Counted from the stretch's first letter, positions 1 through 8,549 are shown. The stretch is DNA of 64,000 nt from an uncultured Candidatus Saccharibacteria bacterium (GCA_958399925.1 CATXOC010000002.1:62001-126000); one strand, 5' to 3'. Notes: generated by a model from the letters alone, not told the origin. Program-made: numbers and translations.

Positions 1-153
1 AGCTAGTTCAGTCGACTTTTTAGGCGTGCTCTTTAGACATGCGTAAGCATAGCGTTCGGCAGTTTTGTTGCCAACGCCAGGCAGGCTACTAAAGGCGTCA
101 ATCAAGTTGATTAATGCCTTTGGTAACGAACTCTTGGTTTTATTTGGTTGCAT
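1..153 (-). CDS. recR: Recombination protein RecR, N-terminal 51 residues (cut by window edge)
   Basis: RecR works with RecF/RecO in loading RecA at single-strand gaps. Only the first 51 codons are inside the window. They contain the helix-hairpin-helix signature LPGVGNKTAERYAY preceded by LPKALINLIDAF, which matches the start of RecR. The start is an ATG at 151-153. The gene lies 14 nt downstream of ybaB on the same strand, the classic ybaB-recR arrangement, so co-transcription is likely. The zinc finger and Toprim domains lie outside the window and cannot be judged. Confidence 0.9.
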   Translation of the reverse strand, partial: MQPNKTKSSLPKALINLIDAFSSLPGVGNKTAERYAYACLKSTPKKSTELA

Positions 154-167
154 GCTCCCTGCTAGAC

Positions 168-467
168 TTACATCCCTAGGCCACCCATTAGGCCACCCAT
201 CATCGGCTTCATCTTGTCGGTAGCGACCTCTTGAGCACCCTTTAGACCGTCACGAATTGCAGCCTTGATCCAGCCTTCTAGCTCTTCGACGTCGTTCATG
301 TCGATTAGATCAGGATTTAGCTTGACGCTTTCAACTTTCAGCTCACCGTTAAATTGAATAACCACGGCGCCATCACCAGCTTCAACCTCGATGATTTCCT
401 TAGATAACTCTTTCTGCATTTTGCGCATTTTCTGCACCATTGCCATTTGTTCTTTGAATCCAGCCAT
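168..467 (-). CDS. ybaB: YbaB/EbfC family nucleoid-associated protein
   Basis: A 99-residue protein of the YbaB/EbfC DNA-binding family, small dimers that coat DNA and are usually encoded beside recR. The N-terminal helix carries MQKMRKMQKELS, followed by the beta-strand pair with GDGAVVIQFNGELKVESVKL, and the tail is Met/Gly-rich (MMGGLMGGLGM), all typical of the family. The length is normal. A strong Shine-Dalgarno AGGAGG precedes the ATG, so this gene is not one of the leaderless candidates in the window. It forms a pair with recR. Confidence 0.93.
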   Translation of the reverse strand: MAGFKEQMAMVQKMRKMQKELSKEIIEVEAGDGAVVIQFNGELKVESVKLNPDLIDMNDVEELEGWIKAAIRDGLKGAQEVATDKMKPMMGGLMGGLGM

Positions 468-505
468 TAAAATATCCTCCTTTATGTAACATGTAAATTA
501 TAACA

Positions 506-516
506 TATGATAAAAT
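506..516 (+). promoter_or_regulatory. -10 element directly before the GT39-like gene
   Basis: TATGAT (506-511) overlaps TAAAAT (511-516). The latter ends 7 nt before the ATG at 524, and no Shine-Dalgarno lies between. No good -35 is visible. This is the arrangement seen at many genes here, consistent with a leaderless transcript. Confidence 0.4.
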
Positions 517-523
517 ATAAGTA

Positions 524-2041
524 ATGAAAAGGAAAAGCGCAATCCATCAGAGTTTGCTGTATCGTTATCGCTATGTCATTGCAGTGGTTGTTCTAACGCT
601 ATTAGCGGCGTTTATGGTCGGGTATAAATTCTGGTGTGTGCCTAGTGGGTTAACTGGCGCAGAAGTGCAATCGGCTGCTCTGTCGGGTGGTCTATCTGTA
701 CGAGCAATTTCTAGTAGCTTCGCGTCAGGTGACTGGGCGAATTACGTGGTGTCTCTGCCGTGGACTGTGTTGCAGAAAGCTAGCATCGCCCTGCTTGGCC
801 CAACTGTTTTGGCGTTTCGTTTGCCGTCCGTGATATTAATGCTGCTATCAGCACTACTGGGTATCGTGCTGCTACGCAAGCTAACTCGCCCCAACTTAGC
901 AATGATTGGTGGCTTTTTGATGGTTTCGAGCGCCTTTTATATTGGTATTGGGCGTAGTGGTACAGGTGCTGCAATGACGACGTTTTTGCTAACAGCTGTT
1001 TTACTGCTGGGCTATAACTTAATTAACCAGGCTAAGTCTAATTCTTGGACTGTGGTAATGAAGCTAGGACTTGTTGTCACGATGGCGCTTTTAGCCTATA
1101 TGCCAGGTGGCGTTTATTTGGACGCTGCACTTTTTGTGGTGGCAATGTTGCATCCACGCATTCGGTTGGTTCTGATGCAGCATAAGGCTAGCAGCATTCT
1201 ATACATAGTTCTGCTGCTTGCCATGCTGCTGCCTATAACTATTGCTATCGTTAACGATACGTCGATCATTAAGCCACTGCTATTAATTGGTGACAAATGG
1301 CAGGTTGGCAATATTGGCTTGGCCCTGAGAGGATACGCTGGGACGGTGACTGATATGGTTGGCCCGTTTGTTGTGCCGATGTTGACTATTGTTGATCTAA
1401 TATTGGTGGTAATCGGTTTAGTCTCGATAGTGCGAGCGATGTCGTCGGTACGTGCTTTTACAGTTATAATTATGGGCTTCGCGATATTGATAATGTCGTT
1501 TGCACGGCCTACGTTGATTTACCTGCTGTTTATTCCTTCGACTATACTCGAAACAATCGGTATGGGATGGTTAATTAATTGTTGGTACAGCTTGTTCCCG
1601 CGCAATCCCTATGCGCGCACTTTTGCAATCATACCGCTGACAGTTCTGATTGTATCAGTGGGCTGGTTAAACATTAATCGCTACTTTAATTCGTTAAATT
1701 ACTGTGCTGATATTGCCTATCAGTATGATTACGAGTATCTGATTGTGCAACGCGAGCTGGCTGCTACTAAAAAGCCTAATGACGTAGCGGTTGTAGTCGA
1801 CTCAGAACCACGCTTGTACAAAATGCTGGCTAATAAATACGGTGTAAACATATTGGTTAATGATGATAAGGCTGCTAAACACGATAAATCAGAAGTCAAA
1901 AAACAACTTGACGAAAATCGGTATAGTAAAGTCATCGTTACGAGATCATCAGGCTACACACCTAAAGATATGAAACTAGTGAAGGTTACGTCTGGGTGGA
2001 CTAGTCAAAATCCTGCCACGGTTCTAGTTTACTCTAAATAA
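524..2041 (+). CDS. Multi-pass membrane protein, GT39/ArnT-like glycosyltransferase fold
   Basis: A 505-residue protein with an N-terminal membrane anchor (residues 17-37), roughly ten further hydrophobic segments to about residue 385, and a soluble C-terminal domain (about 400-505). The layout resembles GT-C glycosyltransferases of the PMT/ArnT class: a first extracytoplasmic loop after helix 1, then an FRLPSVI motif typical of the family around residue 108. The catalytic loop usually carries an acidic DE pair; here the corresponding place reads GLTGAEVQSA, so only a glutamate remains. Sugar donor and acceptor are unknown. The membrane fold is well supported, the enzyme class is inferred. 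It is transcribed alone and convergent with dnaB. Confidence 0.6.
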   Translation: MKRKSAIHQSLLYRYRYVIAVVVLTLLAAFMVGYKFWCVPSGLTGAEVQSAALSGGLSVRAISSSFASGDWANYVVSLPWTVLQKASIALLGPTVLAFRLPSVILMLLSALLGIVLLRKLTRPNLAMIGGFLMVSSAFYIGIGRSGTGAAMTTFLLTAVLLLGYNLINQAKSNSWTVVMKLGLVVTMALLAYMPGGVYLDAALFVVAMLHPRIRLVLMQHKASSILYIVLLLAMLLPITIAIVNDTSIIKPLLLIGDKWQVGNIGLALRGYAGTVTDMVGPFVVPMLTIVDLILVVIGLVSIVRAMSSVRAFTVIIMGFAILIMSFARPTLIYLLFIPSTILETIGMGWLINCWYSLFPRNPYARTFAIIPLTVLIVSVGWLNINRYFNSLNYCADIAYQYDYEYLIVQRELAATKKPNDVAVVVDSEPRLYKMLANKYGVNILVNDDKAAKHDKSEVKKQLDENRYSKVIVTRSSGYTPKDMKLVKVTSGWTSQNPATVLVYSK

Positions 2042-2044
2042 ATG

Positions 2045-2073
2045 ATACCGCTGGTATTCCGGCGGTATTATTT
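2045..2073. terminator. Probable bidirectional terminator between the GT39-like gene and dnaB
   Basis: Inverted repeat ATACCGC (2045-2051) / GCGGTAT (2062-2068) with a ten-base loop, followed by a T-rich stretch on the plus strand. It lies between two convergent genes. Confidence 0.55.
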
Positions 2074-2095
2074 AACGTCGCATTAGCTACGATGG

Positions 2096-3472
2096 CTAAT
2101 GTTTGCGCTTTTCTAGTGACATGAACTTCAGGCGGTCTGGATGGAAGTACAGCTCGATATTACCAGTTGGACCGTTACGATGTTTTGCGATAATCAAATC
2201 AGTGATATGCTGACGTTCTGTGTCGGGGTTATAGTAATCCTCGCGATATAGGAACATCACAATATCAGCATCCTGCTCGATAGAACCGGATTCGCGAAGA
2301 TCTGACAGCATCGGTCGTTTGTCGGGGCGCGCTTCAACAGAGCGTGATAGCTGCGAAAGTGCTACAACTGGAACATTTAGCTCGCGAGCAATTAGCTTGA
2401 GACCACGGGAGATTTCTGACACCTCTTGCACGCGGTTGTCGCCATAGTTTTTGCTACCGCTCATTAGCTGTAAATAGTCGACTACAATCAGCCCTAGCGG
2501 TGTCTTGTGCGCTTGGCGCTGAGCCATAGTTTTCATCTCTAGCACGGTCATGCCCGGCTTATCGCAGAAGAAGATGGGCGCCTCAGCCATCTCGCCCATC
2601 GCCTCGGAAATCTTAGCGAAGTCTTCTTCGGTTAGCTTGCCCGTGCGAATATTCCAGCTGTCGACGCCTGCCGCCTCAGCAATCATGCGGTCGACGGTCT
2701 GGTCGTTACTCATCTCGAGATTAAAGATCAGCACCGCTTTCTTCTCGCGGCTGGCTACGTTATATGCTAGATTCTGCGCGAAAGTCGACTTACCCATGGC
2801 TGGACGAGCGGCTAGAATAATCAAATCTGACTTTTGTAAACCGGCGGTTAGGCGGTCAAGGTCTTTAAATCCAGTGCGAACACCACGCAGCTGATCTTTA
2901 TTGCGGTGGAGCATTTCCATGCGGTCGAAGGACTGCGTCAAAATGGATTCTAGTGGTGTTAAGTCACCTTTCTGCGACGACTCGCTGACTGCATACAGGT
3001 CAGCCTCGGCCTGTGCCAGTGCTTTTTGTACGTCATCGGCTTGGTCGAACCCTAGTCGCGTAATTTTTGCGCCGGCACCAATTAGGCGACGGCGAACTGC
3101 AGCGTTGGCAATGATATTAGCGTATTCAACAGCATGGGCTGAGCTAGGCACGATATTAGTTAAGTCGCCTAGGTACTGTATGCCACCAATCATAGATATA
3201 CTGCCAGCGTTTTTTAGTTCGGTACCGAGCGTTAGTATATCTATGGGTGAATGACGCTCGTATAACTTTAGCATGGCGGCAAAGATTGTAGCGTTGCGCT
3301 TGTCGTAAAAATCTTCGGCGTGTACTTTGTCGGCAATATCAACTAGGACTTCTTGGTCCATTAAAATAGCGCCCAGCAACGACTGCTCGGCCTCTATATT
3401 TTGTGGCGGCACTTTACCAGAGGCATCATTGTAGTTATCTTGGTCTTGATAATTCTGATTAGATCTCGGCAT
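2096..3472 (-). CDS. dnaB: Replicative DNA helicase DnaB
   Basis: Hexameric 5'-3' helicase of the replication fork, 458 residues from the ATG at 3470-3472. An upstream TTG (3479-3481) also reads in frame, but GAGG sits about ten bases before the ATG and almost touches the TTG, so the ATG is preferred. The N-terminal domain begins with PPQNIEAEQSLLGAIL. The RecA-like domain has Walker A ARPAMGKST, then VVDYLQLM (Walker B) and the DnaB motif LRESGSIEQDAD. The C-terminal block ends with KHRNGPTGNIELYF. Length and motifs are ordinary and there is no intein. The gene overlaps the end of dnaX by 14 nt, indicating translational coupling. Confidence 0.96.
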   Translation of the reverse strand: MPRSNQNYQDQDNYNDASGKVPPQNIEAEQSLLGAILMDQEVLVDIADKVHAEDFYDKRNATIFAAMLKLYERHSPIDILTLGTELKNAGSISMIGGIQYLGDLTNIVPSSAHAVEYANIIANAAVRRRLIGAGAKITRLGFDQADDVQKALAQAEADLYAVSESSQKGDLTPLESILTQSFDRMEMLHRNKDQLRGVRTGFKDLDRLTAGLQKSDLIILAARPAMGKSTFAQNLAYNVASREKKAVLIFNLEMSNDQTVDRMIAEAAGVDSWNIRTGKLTEEDFAKISEAMGEMAEAPIFFCDKPGMTVLEMKTMAQRQAHKTPLGLIVVDYLQLMSGSKNYGDNRVQEVSEISRGLKLIARELNVPVVALSQLSRSVEARPDKRPMLSDLRESGSIEQDADIVMFLYREDYYNPDTERQHITDLIIAKHRNGPTGNIELYFHPDRLKFMSLEKRKH

Positions 3473-5009
3473 TTTTAACAACCTCTCCTCCGCCCATTAA
3501 CTCCATCACTTTACTGGCATCGCTATCAGCCGGTGCAGCATTTTTGCTGATTATAATACTTGGTCTAAAATTATATAGCGACTCAATTGCTGCTGTCAAC
3601 GTATCGCGGAAATTGGCAGTATCGGCTTTCTTGCGGTGAAAAGCCTTGCTGAAGAATAACGTTAATTCGTTAGACTGCTTTGAATACCGCATTTCGGCAA
3701 ATTCTACTAGGGAGCATGCCGATAGCTCGTCCATGTCGGTCAATTTAGCCTTAACATCGTCGTGTTTAATCTCTCCGTCAAAGTCAGATGGCGCGGCGAC
3801 TGGGCTAACTATTTTGTCGACCTTTTGTGTGGTGGCGGCTGCACTGGTCTTCATAGCCGCCTGCGCATGAGCTTTGACTGTGTTCGTCAGGGTGTCTTGT
3901 TGTGTTGTCTGTGCCGACTGTGCTGGTTGTGTTGCTTGTGTCGGCTTGATTGGTTCTAAGGGCTCGACCTTTTTGTTAGCGGCTGGCTGAACCACCTTGA
4001 TAGCTGGTAACTCTACGGTTGCCGTTTTGCTGCCCTGACCTTTTAGACTAGCTTCGACTAGCACAGCAATTAGTTTCTGCTCTGGCATGGCTGACTTAGG
4101 GGCGTCTAATAGTCGATTAATTATGACATATAGCTCTGGTGCATTAATAGATGCCTCGGCTAAGAATGACACAATCTGATTGACTAGCGATTGTGCACTA
4201 GCTCCATCTGCCAGCATATTTTGGATATCGGTGATGATGCCTTTGCTGTCGTGGTCAGCAATCTTCTGGACCAATCCACCAATTTGTTCGCTGGAAATCA
4301 TTCCCAATACTTCTTCTACCGTTGATTTAGTAATCTTGCTATTGCTGCTTGATAGTTGGTCTAGGATGGTGATGCTGTCGCGTACAGAGCCACCGCCGCA
4401 CTTGGCGACTAGCAACAGTGCTTGATCGTTGATATCAATATGCTCTTTGTCGGCGATTGTCTGTAGATGCTTGGCTAGTAGTTCTGGTGCCAATGGTCGA
4501 AAATGATAACGCTGCACGCGTGACAAGATTGTTGCAGGCACTTTTTGTAGCTCTGTAGTCGCCAAGATAAAGATTGCATGCTCAGGCGGCTCCTCGATGG
4601 TTTTTAGTAGTGCATTAAAGGCAGCCTTGCTGAGCATATGGAATTCGTCGATGATATATACTTTGTATTTAGACTTCATCGGCGCCAAGTTAATGCTGTC
4701 GCGTAGGTTTCGAATGTCATCCACGCTGTTGTTGGATGCTGCATCGATCTCGATAATATCGATGTCGCTGCTGTTGATATTGTCGTTGTAGTCTAGTCCG
4801 TTGATTAGGTGCGCCAGAATGCGCGCCACAGTAGTTTTGCCGGTGCCACGTTGCCCAGTAAACAGAAAAGCGTGCGCGAAATTACCCGTTTTCGCCATTG
4901 CTGCCAGGATGTCTGTTACCTGTGGCTGCCCAATTACTTCGTCGAGTTTAGTTGGCCGGTATTTGCGGTACAACGCCAACCGTGTTTCTGTCTTCTCCGC
5001 TTTCGTCAT
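3459..5009 (-). CDS. dnaX: DNA polymerase III subunit gamma/tau
   Basis: Clamp loader ATPase, 516 residues. Seen: RKYRPTKLDEVIGQ at the start, Walker A GQRGTGKTT, Walker B IIDEFHMLS, the arginine-finger motif SRVQRYHF, then clamp-loader helices. A Thr/Gln/Ala-rich linker (about 350-410) precedes a C-terminal domain. The cysteine zinc module that normally follows Walker A is missing: the segment between ARILAHLING and DIIEIDAASNN is short and contains no Cys. No slippery A-run was recognised, so a separate gamma product is not predicted. A TATAAT box (5016-5021, minus) ends 6 nt before the ATG, so the gene may also have its own leaderless transcript. dnaB overlaps its end. Confidence 0.95.
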   Translation of the reverse strand: MTKAEKTETRLALYRKYRPTKLDEVIGQPQVTDILAAMAKTGNFAHAFLFTGQRGTGKTTVARILAHLINGLDYNDNINSSDIDIIEIDAASNNSVDDIRNLRDSINLAPMKSKYKVYIIDEFHMLSKAAFNALLKTIEEPPEHAIFILATTELQKVPATILSRVQRYHFRPLAPELLAKHLQTIADKEHIDINDQALLLVAKCGGGSVRDSITILDQLSSSNSKITKSTVEEVLGMISSEQIGGLVQKIADHDSKGIITDIQNMLADGASAQSLVNQIVSFLAEASINAPELYVIINRLLDAPKSAMPEQKLIAVLVEASLKGQGSKTATVELPAIKVVQPAANKKVEPLEPIKPTQATQPAQSAQTTQQDTLTNTVKAHAQAAMKTSAAATTQKVDKIVSPVAAPSDFDGEIKHDDVKAKLTDMDELSACSLVEFAEMRYSKQSNELTLFFSKAFHRKKADTANFRDTLTAAIESLYNFRPSIIISKNAAPADSDASKVMELMGGGEVVKNAEI

Positions 5010-5088
5010 AATTATATTATACTACAGATAACCATATGCCAGGAGGCGCTGCTTTAGTGCGAATGTTTGACTAGCTGTTCTTGGTGTA

Positions 5089-6036
5089 CTATTTGCCTAG
5101 TGCGTCATCAATGGCGCGTTTTACTGTGCTAGCTTTGTACGAAGCAACCATCTTGCCATTAACAATAATGGTTGGTGTGCCCTGAACGTTAGAATTGCTG
5201 CCCAAAGTCTTGTCGCGGTCAATCTTGGCACTGATGTTGTTGTTTGTGTAGTTGTGGTATGCGTCGAGCAGCTTCTGTGCGTCAACGCCACTGTTACGTG
5301 CATAATCCTTTAGCTTGCCTTCTAGCGTTTCTGTATCCATGTACGTGCTACTAGTCCAGGCACTGTCGTTAAATAGCGCTTCGTTAAACTTCCAATAAGC
5401 GTCTTCGCCACCAGCTAGGTAAGCTGCTTCGGCTGCTCGCATGGCGACATCTGAATAAGTATGGCCAATGTTGAAATTGCGATAGATAAACAGTACTTTA
5501 TTTTTATACTTATCGCGAATTTCGCGCATCTCGCCGCTGATACTTTGGCAATAAGGACATGTAAAATCGGCATATTCAATGACCGTTACTTTGGCGTCCT
5601 TTGGACCGATGAAATGATCAGGTATTTGGCCATCCGACTGGTCAACTAGTTTTAGATTTGCCTCGTCAATTGGCTGAGACGACTTATCGTAAATGCTAGT
5701 ATCTGCAGCTTTGTCGCTTGCCTCACTGTCTGAGGTGGCTTCGGCTGCTTTATTGTTCTTGTTGGCGCCTGTAGTATAGTTGCTATATAGCGAGTACCCC
5801 AGCAGGATTATGCCGACCGATAACAGTGCTCCGATAAACAACAGAATAACGGCGATGTTATGTAGTGCTTTCTTATTCTGCGCCAGTTCATTGCGGTTAG
5901 GTTGGCAATATTTTACAATGCCTTCTGGTATTGAATCTTTAGTGCTGATGTCACGGCTAGCGCCGCTTTGCCGTGCAGCTTTAACTGTCTTGTCTGCGCT
6001 AGAGTGTTGACTGTTGCCCACCGTTTCTTTAGTCAT
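5089..6036 (-). CDS. Membrane-anchored DsbA-like thioredoxin-fold oxidoreductase
   Basis: A 315-residue protein that probably forms or isomerises disulfides outside the membrane. A cytoplasmic N-terminal region of about 70 residues is followed by one membrane helix (IAVILLFIGALLSVGIILLG), then a DSBA/thioredoxin domain. It contains the redox motif CPYC within VIEYADFTCPYCQSISGEM and the cis-Pro region VQGTPTIIVNGK near the end. A TTG upstream at 6063 would add nine residues, but the ATG at 6034-6036 overlaps the previous gene's stop codon (TAATG) and is preferred. The redox partner (VKOR or DsbB) is not in this window. The long cytoplasmic N-terminus is unusual for a simple DsbA. Confidence 0.85.
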   Translation of the reverse strand: MTKETVGNSQHSSADKTVKAARQSGASRDISTKDSIPEGIVKYCQPNRNELAQNKKALHNIAVILLFIGALLSVGIILLGYSLYSNYTTGANKNNKAAEATSDSEASDKAADTSIYDKSSQPIDEANLKLVDQSDGQIPDHFIGPKDAKVTVIEYADFTCPYCQSISGEMREIRDKYKNKVLFIYRNFNIGHTYSDVAMRAAEAAYLAGGEDAYWKFNEALFNDSAWTSSTYMDTETLEGKLKDYARNSGVDAQKLLDAYHNYTNNNISAKIDRDKTLGSNSNVQGTPTIIVNGKMVASYKASTVKRAIDDALGK

Positions 6037-6560
6037 TACAAAATTGCCTCGACTGCAGCCCAATCGGCGTTGCGGTTGTCTTCTGGGACGATTACTGAGA
6101 CTTGGTCGCCTACATGTCCACGGAAGAATGTGACGGATGCTAATAGGACACGATATTCTTTGTCGCCAGCCTCTACATAGTACGCGCCATCGTGCTGTGT
6201 TAACGTGCCAACTAATTGTTTTCGCGCAACTGGGCCAATTTGCTTGTAAATGAATGAACCGTCGTCGGCAATAGTTAGTTTCAGGATGTCGCCTTCTACT
6301 AGTTTAGACTTACTAGCATAGTTGGCTGGTACGGGATATGATTTGCCGGCGTTGTCGTGCATGGACTGTCCATCAAAAACGCCCTCAATGACTTTGCCGG
6401 TAGCATCGCCAGCGGTGCGGTGTGGCATATCGTCATCGCCAACAATCGAATACAATAATTCTTTGGCAGCTGCTAGATTCTTCTCTGCTTCGTTTAATAA
6501 ATTGCGTAGTCGCTTCACCTGCTTCTCTGGTAATGCAGACTCTTCGAAATTCTCGCTCAT
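6036..6560 (-). CDS. Conserved-looking protein of unknown function, coiled-coil N-terminus
   Basis: 174 residues, not recognised. Residues 10-45 form a charged helix rich in Glu/Lys/Ala (probable coiled coil). The rest is predicted mostly beta, with repeated short strands and Gly turns, for example GKVIEGVFDGQSM, EGDILKLTIADDGSF and RGHVGDQVSVIVPED. This is suggestive of one or two small barrels, but no named family is claimed. It is cytoplasmic, with no signal or membrane helix. It is the first gene of a minus-strand group with the DsbA-like gene (one-base overlap) and dnaX-dnaB, behind a strong promoter. Confidence 0.75.
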   Translation of the reverse strand: MSENFEESALPEKQVKRLRNLLNEAEKNLAAAKELLYSIVGDDDMPHRTAGDATGKVIEGVFDGQSMHDNAGKSYPVPANYASKSKLVEGDILKLTIADDGSFIYKQIGPVARKQLVGTLTQHDGAYYVEAGDKEYRVLLASVTFFRGHVGDQVSVIVPEDNRNADWAAVEAIL

Positions 6561-6601
6561 CTCTATAGTCTCTCTTTCTTTATCTTAAGATCTCATGCGA
6601 A

Positions 6602-6630
6602 ATTATACCGCAGAGACTATATGTAGTCAA
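6602..6630 (-). promoter_or_regulatory. Promoter for the 174-aa protein / DsbA-like operon
   Basis: On the minus strand, TTGACT (6625-6630) and TATAAT (6602-6607) are separated by exactly 17 bp, a near-consensus housekeeping promoter. Transcription would begin around 6595, about 35 nt before the first start codon. Confidence 0.75.
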
Positions 6631-6690
6631 TAGTTAGGATGCTTTGTATGGGGCTGCATATTCAGTATTTAGCCAGAATAACATGAATAC

Positions 6691-6718
6691 TTGATTATTG
6701 CGCAAATAATTTTATAAT
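6691..6718 (+). promoter_or_regulatory. Promoter of the acidic Asp/Ser-rich protein gene
   Basis: TTGATT (6691-6696) and TATAAT (6713-6718) with 16 bp spacing. A strong Shine-Dalgarno AGGAGG (6756-6761) lies 7 nt before the ATG at 6769, with a leader of about 45 nt. This contrasts with the leaderless style of many neighbours. Confidence 0.75.
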
Positions 6719-6768
6719 ATTAACCATTAACCATTTGGTTATGTTCTTTCCAACTAGGAGGATTTATT

Positions 6769-7380
6769 ATGGGCATCTGGGATCTTTTTCGTTCGAAGCG
6801 TTCTACGTCTGCAAGCAGTAACCCCAAAACGGATTTTACTGAAGAAGACAATAAAACGGATCTAACTATTACCCATCCTATGGAAACAGATGGTGATCGC
6901 GCCAATCAGGCAAGGTTGAACGGTGGTTATAGTGATGACACTTTTGAAAATGACATCACTCATCCTATTACACCTGAGGATGGCCGTAATCTCGATGTCG
7001 AAACGTCTAATAAAGTAGTTGATAGTCCGGATATTTCGCGTCCAATTGTTGGCGACGAAGATCCTGCGGAGTTTGCCAAGTTCACTAGTATTGCCGACCC
7101 GTATGGCGTTACTTCTCGCTCTGACTCTGACAATGACAATGACGACAATCGCGGTTACGGCTCTGATGACAATGACAGTTCTGCTTCTAACGACGATAAC
7201 AGTTCTGACAACGACGATGATGACAATGACAGCAACAACGACGATGATGATTCCGATGGGGATGATGACGACGATAACGACGACGACGACGACGGTTCTG
7301 ACTCTGATGATGACAATGACGATGACGACGATGACAGTTACGACTCTGACTCTGACGACAACGATTCCTACGACGACTAG
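6769..7380 (+). CDS. Extremely acidic Asp/Ser/Asn-rich low-complexity protein
   Basis: 203 residues. The N-terminal part (1-120) begins MGIWDLFRSKRSTS and contains two similar threonine motifs, ITHPMETD and ITHPITPED, about 35 residues apart. From about residue 123 to the end almost every residue is Asp, Ser or Asn, with a few Gly and Tyr. There is no signal peptide or membrane helix. Function is unknown; intrinsic disorder, metal or Ca binding, or serine phosphorylation are possible. The coding strand is fixed by a good promoter, an AGGAGG site and a downstream terminator. The GAY/AAY/TCY codon repetition makes the tract prone to length variation. Other frames through the repeat read as Thr/Met-rich nonsense. 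Confidence 0.8.
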   Translation: MGIWDLFRSKRSTSASSNPKTDFTEEDNKTDLTITHPMETDGDRANQARLNGGYSDDTFENDITHPITPEDGRNLDVETSNKVVDSPDISRPIVGDEDPAEFAKFTSIADPYGVTSRSDSDNDNDDNRGYGSDDNDSSASNDDNSSDNDDDDNDSNNDDDDSDGDDDDDNDDDDDGSDSDDDNDDDDDDSYDSDSDDNDSYDD

Positions 7381-7467
7381 AAAGTTATGGTGATAACAAT
7401 GCTAGAAATAGTAATAACAATAATATAATCGTAGCGATTAGGTTGGTTAAGTCTGCCTCCTACCTTA

Positions 7468-7499
7468 AGCCCCTGTCTTACGACAGGGGCTGTCTTTTT
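7468..7499 (+). terminator. Rho-independent terminator after the acidic protein gene
   Basis: Perfect ten-base stem AGCCCCTGTC (7468-7477) / GACAGGGGCT (7482-7491) with a 4-nt loop, then a T run at 7495-7499. Confidence 0.9.
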
Positions 7500-7541
7500 A
7501 TCCTATGTTTACGCGTGTCGCGTGAGGTATTGCTAAACTTT

Positions 7542-7569
7542 AAGCCCCCTGCCATATGACAGGGGGCTT
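7542..7569 (-). terminator. Terminator after rplL, near-copy of the neighbouring hairpin
   Basis: Stem AAGCCCCCTG (7542-7551) / CAGGGGGCTT (7560-7569). It sits just beyond the rplL stop on the minus strand. Its stem is almost the same sequence as the terminator at 7468-7499, so the two may be duplicates. It probably stops read-through from both sides. Confidence 0.75.
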
Positions 7570-7610
7570 GTTCTATAACAATTTGTTCGCAACCAGTTCA
7601 ATGAAGTGAA

Positions 7611-7985
7611 CTAAGCTAGTTCAACCTTGGCGCCAGCCTCTTCTAGAGCCTTCTTGGCAGCCTCAGCTTCGTCCTTAGAAACCTTTTCTTTGACAACTAC
7701 AGGGGCTTCTTCAACCATCTTCTTGGCGTCGCCTAGACCTTGGCCAGTCAATTCCTTAACAGCCTTGATCACAGCAACTTTCTGCGAACCAGCCTCGACT
7801 AGTTTGACATCAAACTCAGTCTTTTCTTCAGCGGCAGCAGCGCCATCAGCAGGACCAGCAGCAACTGCAACAGCGGCAGCAGCTGGCTCAATACCGTATT
7901 CGTCCTTTAGGACGTTCTTTAGTTCGTTGACTTCTAGAACAGTCAACTGAGTTAGCTCTTCAGCTAATTTCTTTACATCAGCCAT
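7611..7985 (-). CDS. rplL: 50S ribosomal protein L7/L12
   Basis: 124 residues. The N-terminal dimerisation helix (KKLAEELTQLTVLEVNELKN), an Ala-rich hinge (about 36-55), and the C-terminal domain with FDVKLVEAGSQKVAVIKAVK and GLGDAKKMVEEAP are all present. This is the stalk protein that recruits translation factors. It follows rplJ by 39 nt in the standard rplJ-rplL order and is followed by a hairpin terminator. Confidence 0.97.
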   Translation of the reverse strand: MADVKKLAEELTQLTVLEVNELKNVLKDEYGIEPAAAAVAVAAGPADGAAAAEEKTEFDVKLVEAGSQKVAVIKAVKELTGQGLGDAKKMVEEAPVVVKEKVSKDEAEAAKKALEEAGAKVELA

Positions 7986-8024
7986 GATATTCTCCTTTAT
8001 TAATTAGTGGTTGCAAATATTAAA

Positions 8025-8549
8025 TTACGCATTCGCGTGATCGGCAATACCATCCAATAGTGCGTGCAAATTGCCAGATAGTGCGTTGGTAACGTCGTTG
8101 ACCGGCGATAGCAACTGTGCAACAGTCTGTGCGATTAGCTCGTTCTTGGTCGGTAGCTTTGATAGGGCTGTCACAGCGGCAGCGTCCATTGATTGACCGT
8201 TGTTGTCGAAAGCACCGGCTAACTGCATTTCTTCGTGATTCTTGGCAAAGTTTGCTAGCACTTTCGCTGGCATAACCTCATCCTCGGCACTAATAGCGTA
8301 CAGCACCTGCCCCTTCATATTGGCGGTGTCAATGTCTTTGAATGCGTCATGTTGCTGCATTGCAACGCGCATTAGGCGATTCTTCACCACCTTGATTTGC
8401 ACATTGTTTTCGCGAGCGGCACGACGTAGATCCTGTAGATCCTTGACTGAAATACCTGCGTATTCCGCATAGGCAACAGTCTTGGCGTTGTCTAGGATTT
8501 CGTTTAATTCTGCAACCAAAGTTTCCTTTTTACTACGTGATATAGCCAT
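8025..8549 (-). CDS. rplJ: 50S ribosomal protein L10
   Basis: 174 residues, stalk base protein that binds 23S rRNA and L7/L12 dimers. It starts MAISRSKKETLVAELNEIL and contains VKVVKNRLMRVAM-type rRNA-binding sequence and a C-terminal helix for L12 binding. It has an AGGAG Shine-Dalgarno. Unlike the usual rplK-rplA-rplJ-rplL order it does not follow rplA directly: three unrelated genes lie between, and rplJ has its own promoter and a leader of roughly 135 nt. Confidence 0.95.
   Translation of the reverse strand: MAISRSKKETLVAELNEILDNAKTVAYAEYAGISVKDLQDLRRAARENNVQIKVVKNRLMRVAMQQHDAFKDIDTANMKGQVLYAISAEDEVMPAKVLANFAKNHEEMQLAGAFDNNGQSMDAAAVTALSKLPTKNELIAQTVAQLLSPVNDVTNALSGNLHALLDGIADHANA

Noticed and set aside
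3459..5009. Programmed frameshift producing a short DnaX (gamma)
   Set aside because: No A-rich slippery heptamer followed by a hairpin was recognised in the expected part of the gene.
7019..7393. A Thr/Met-rich open frame overlapping the acidic protein
   Set aside because: It is a frame-shifted reading of the GAY/AAY/TCY repeat; it has no Shine-Dalgarno and no meaningful composition.
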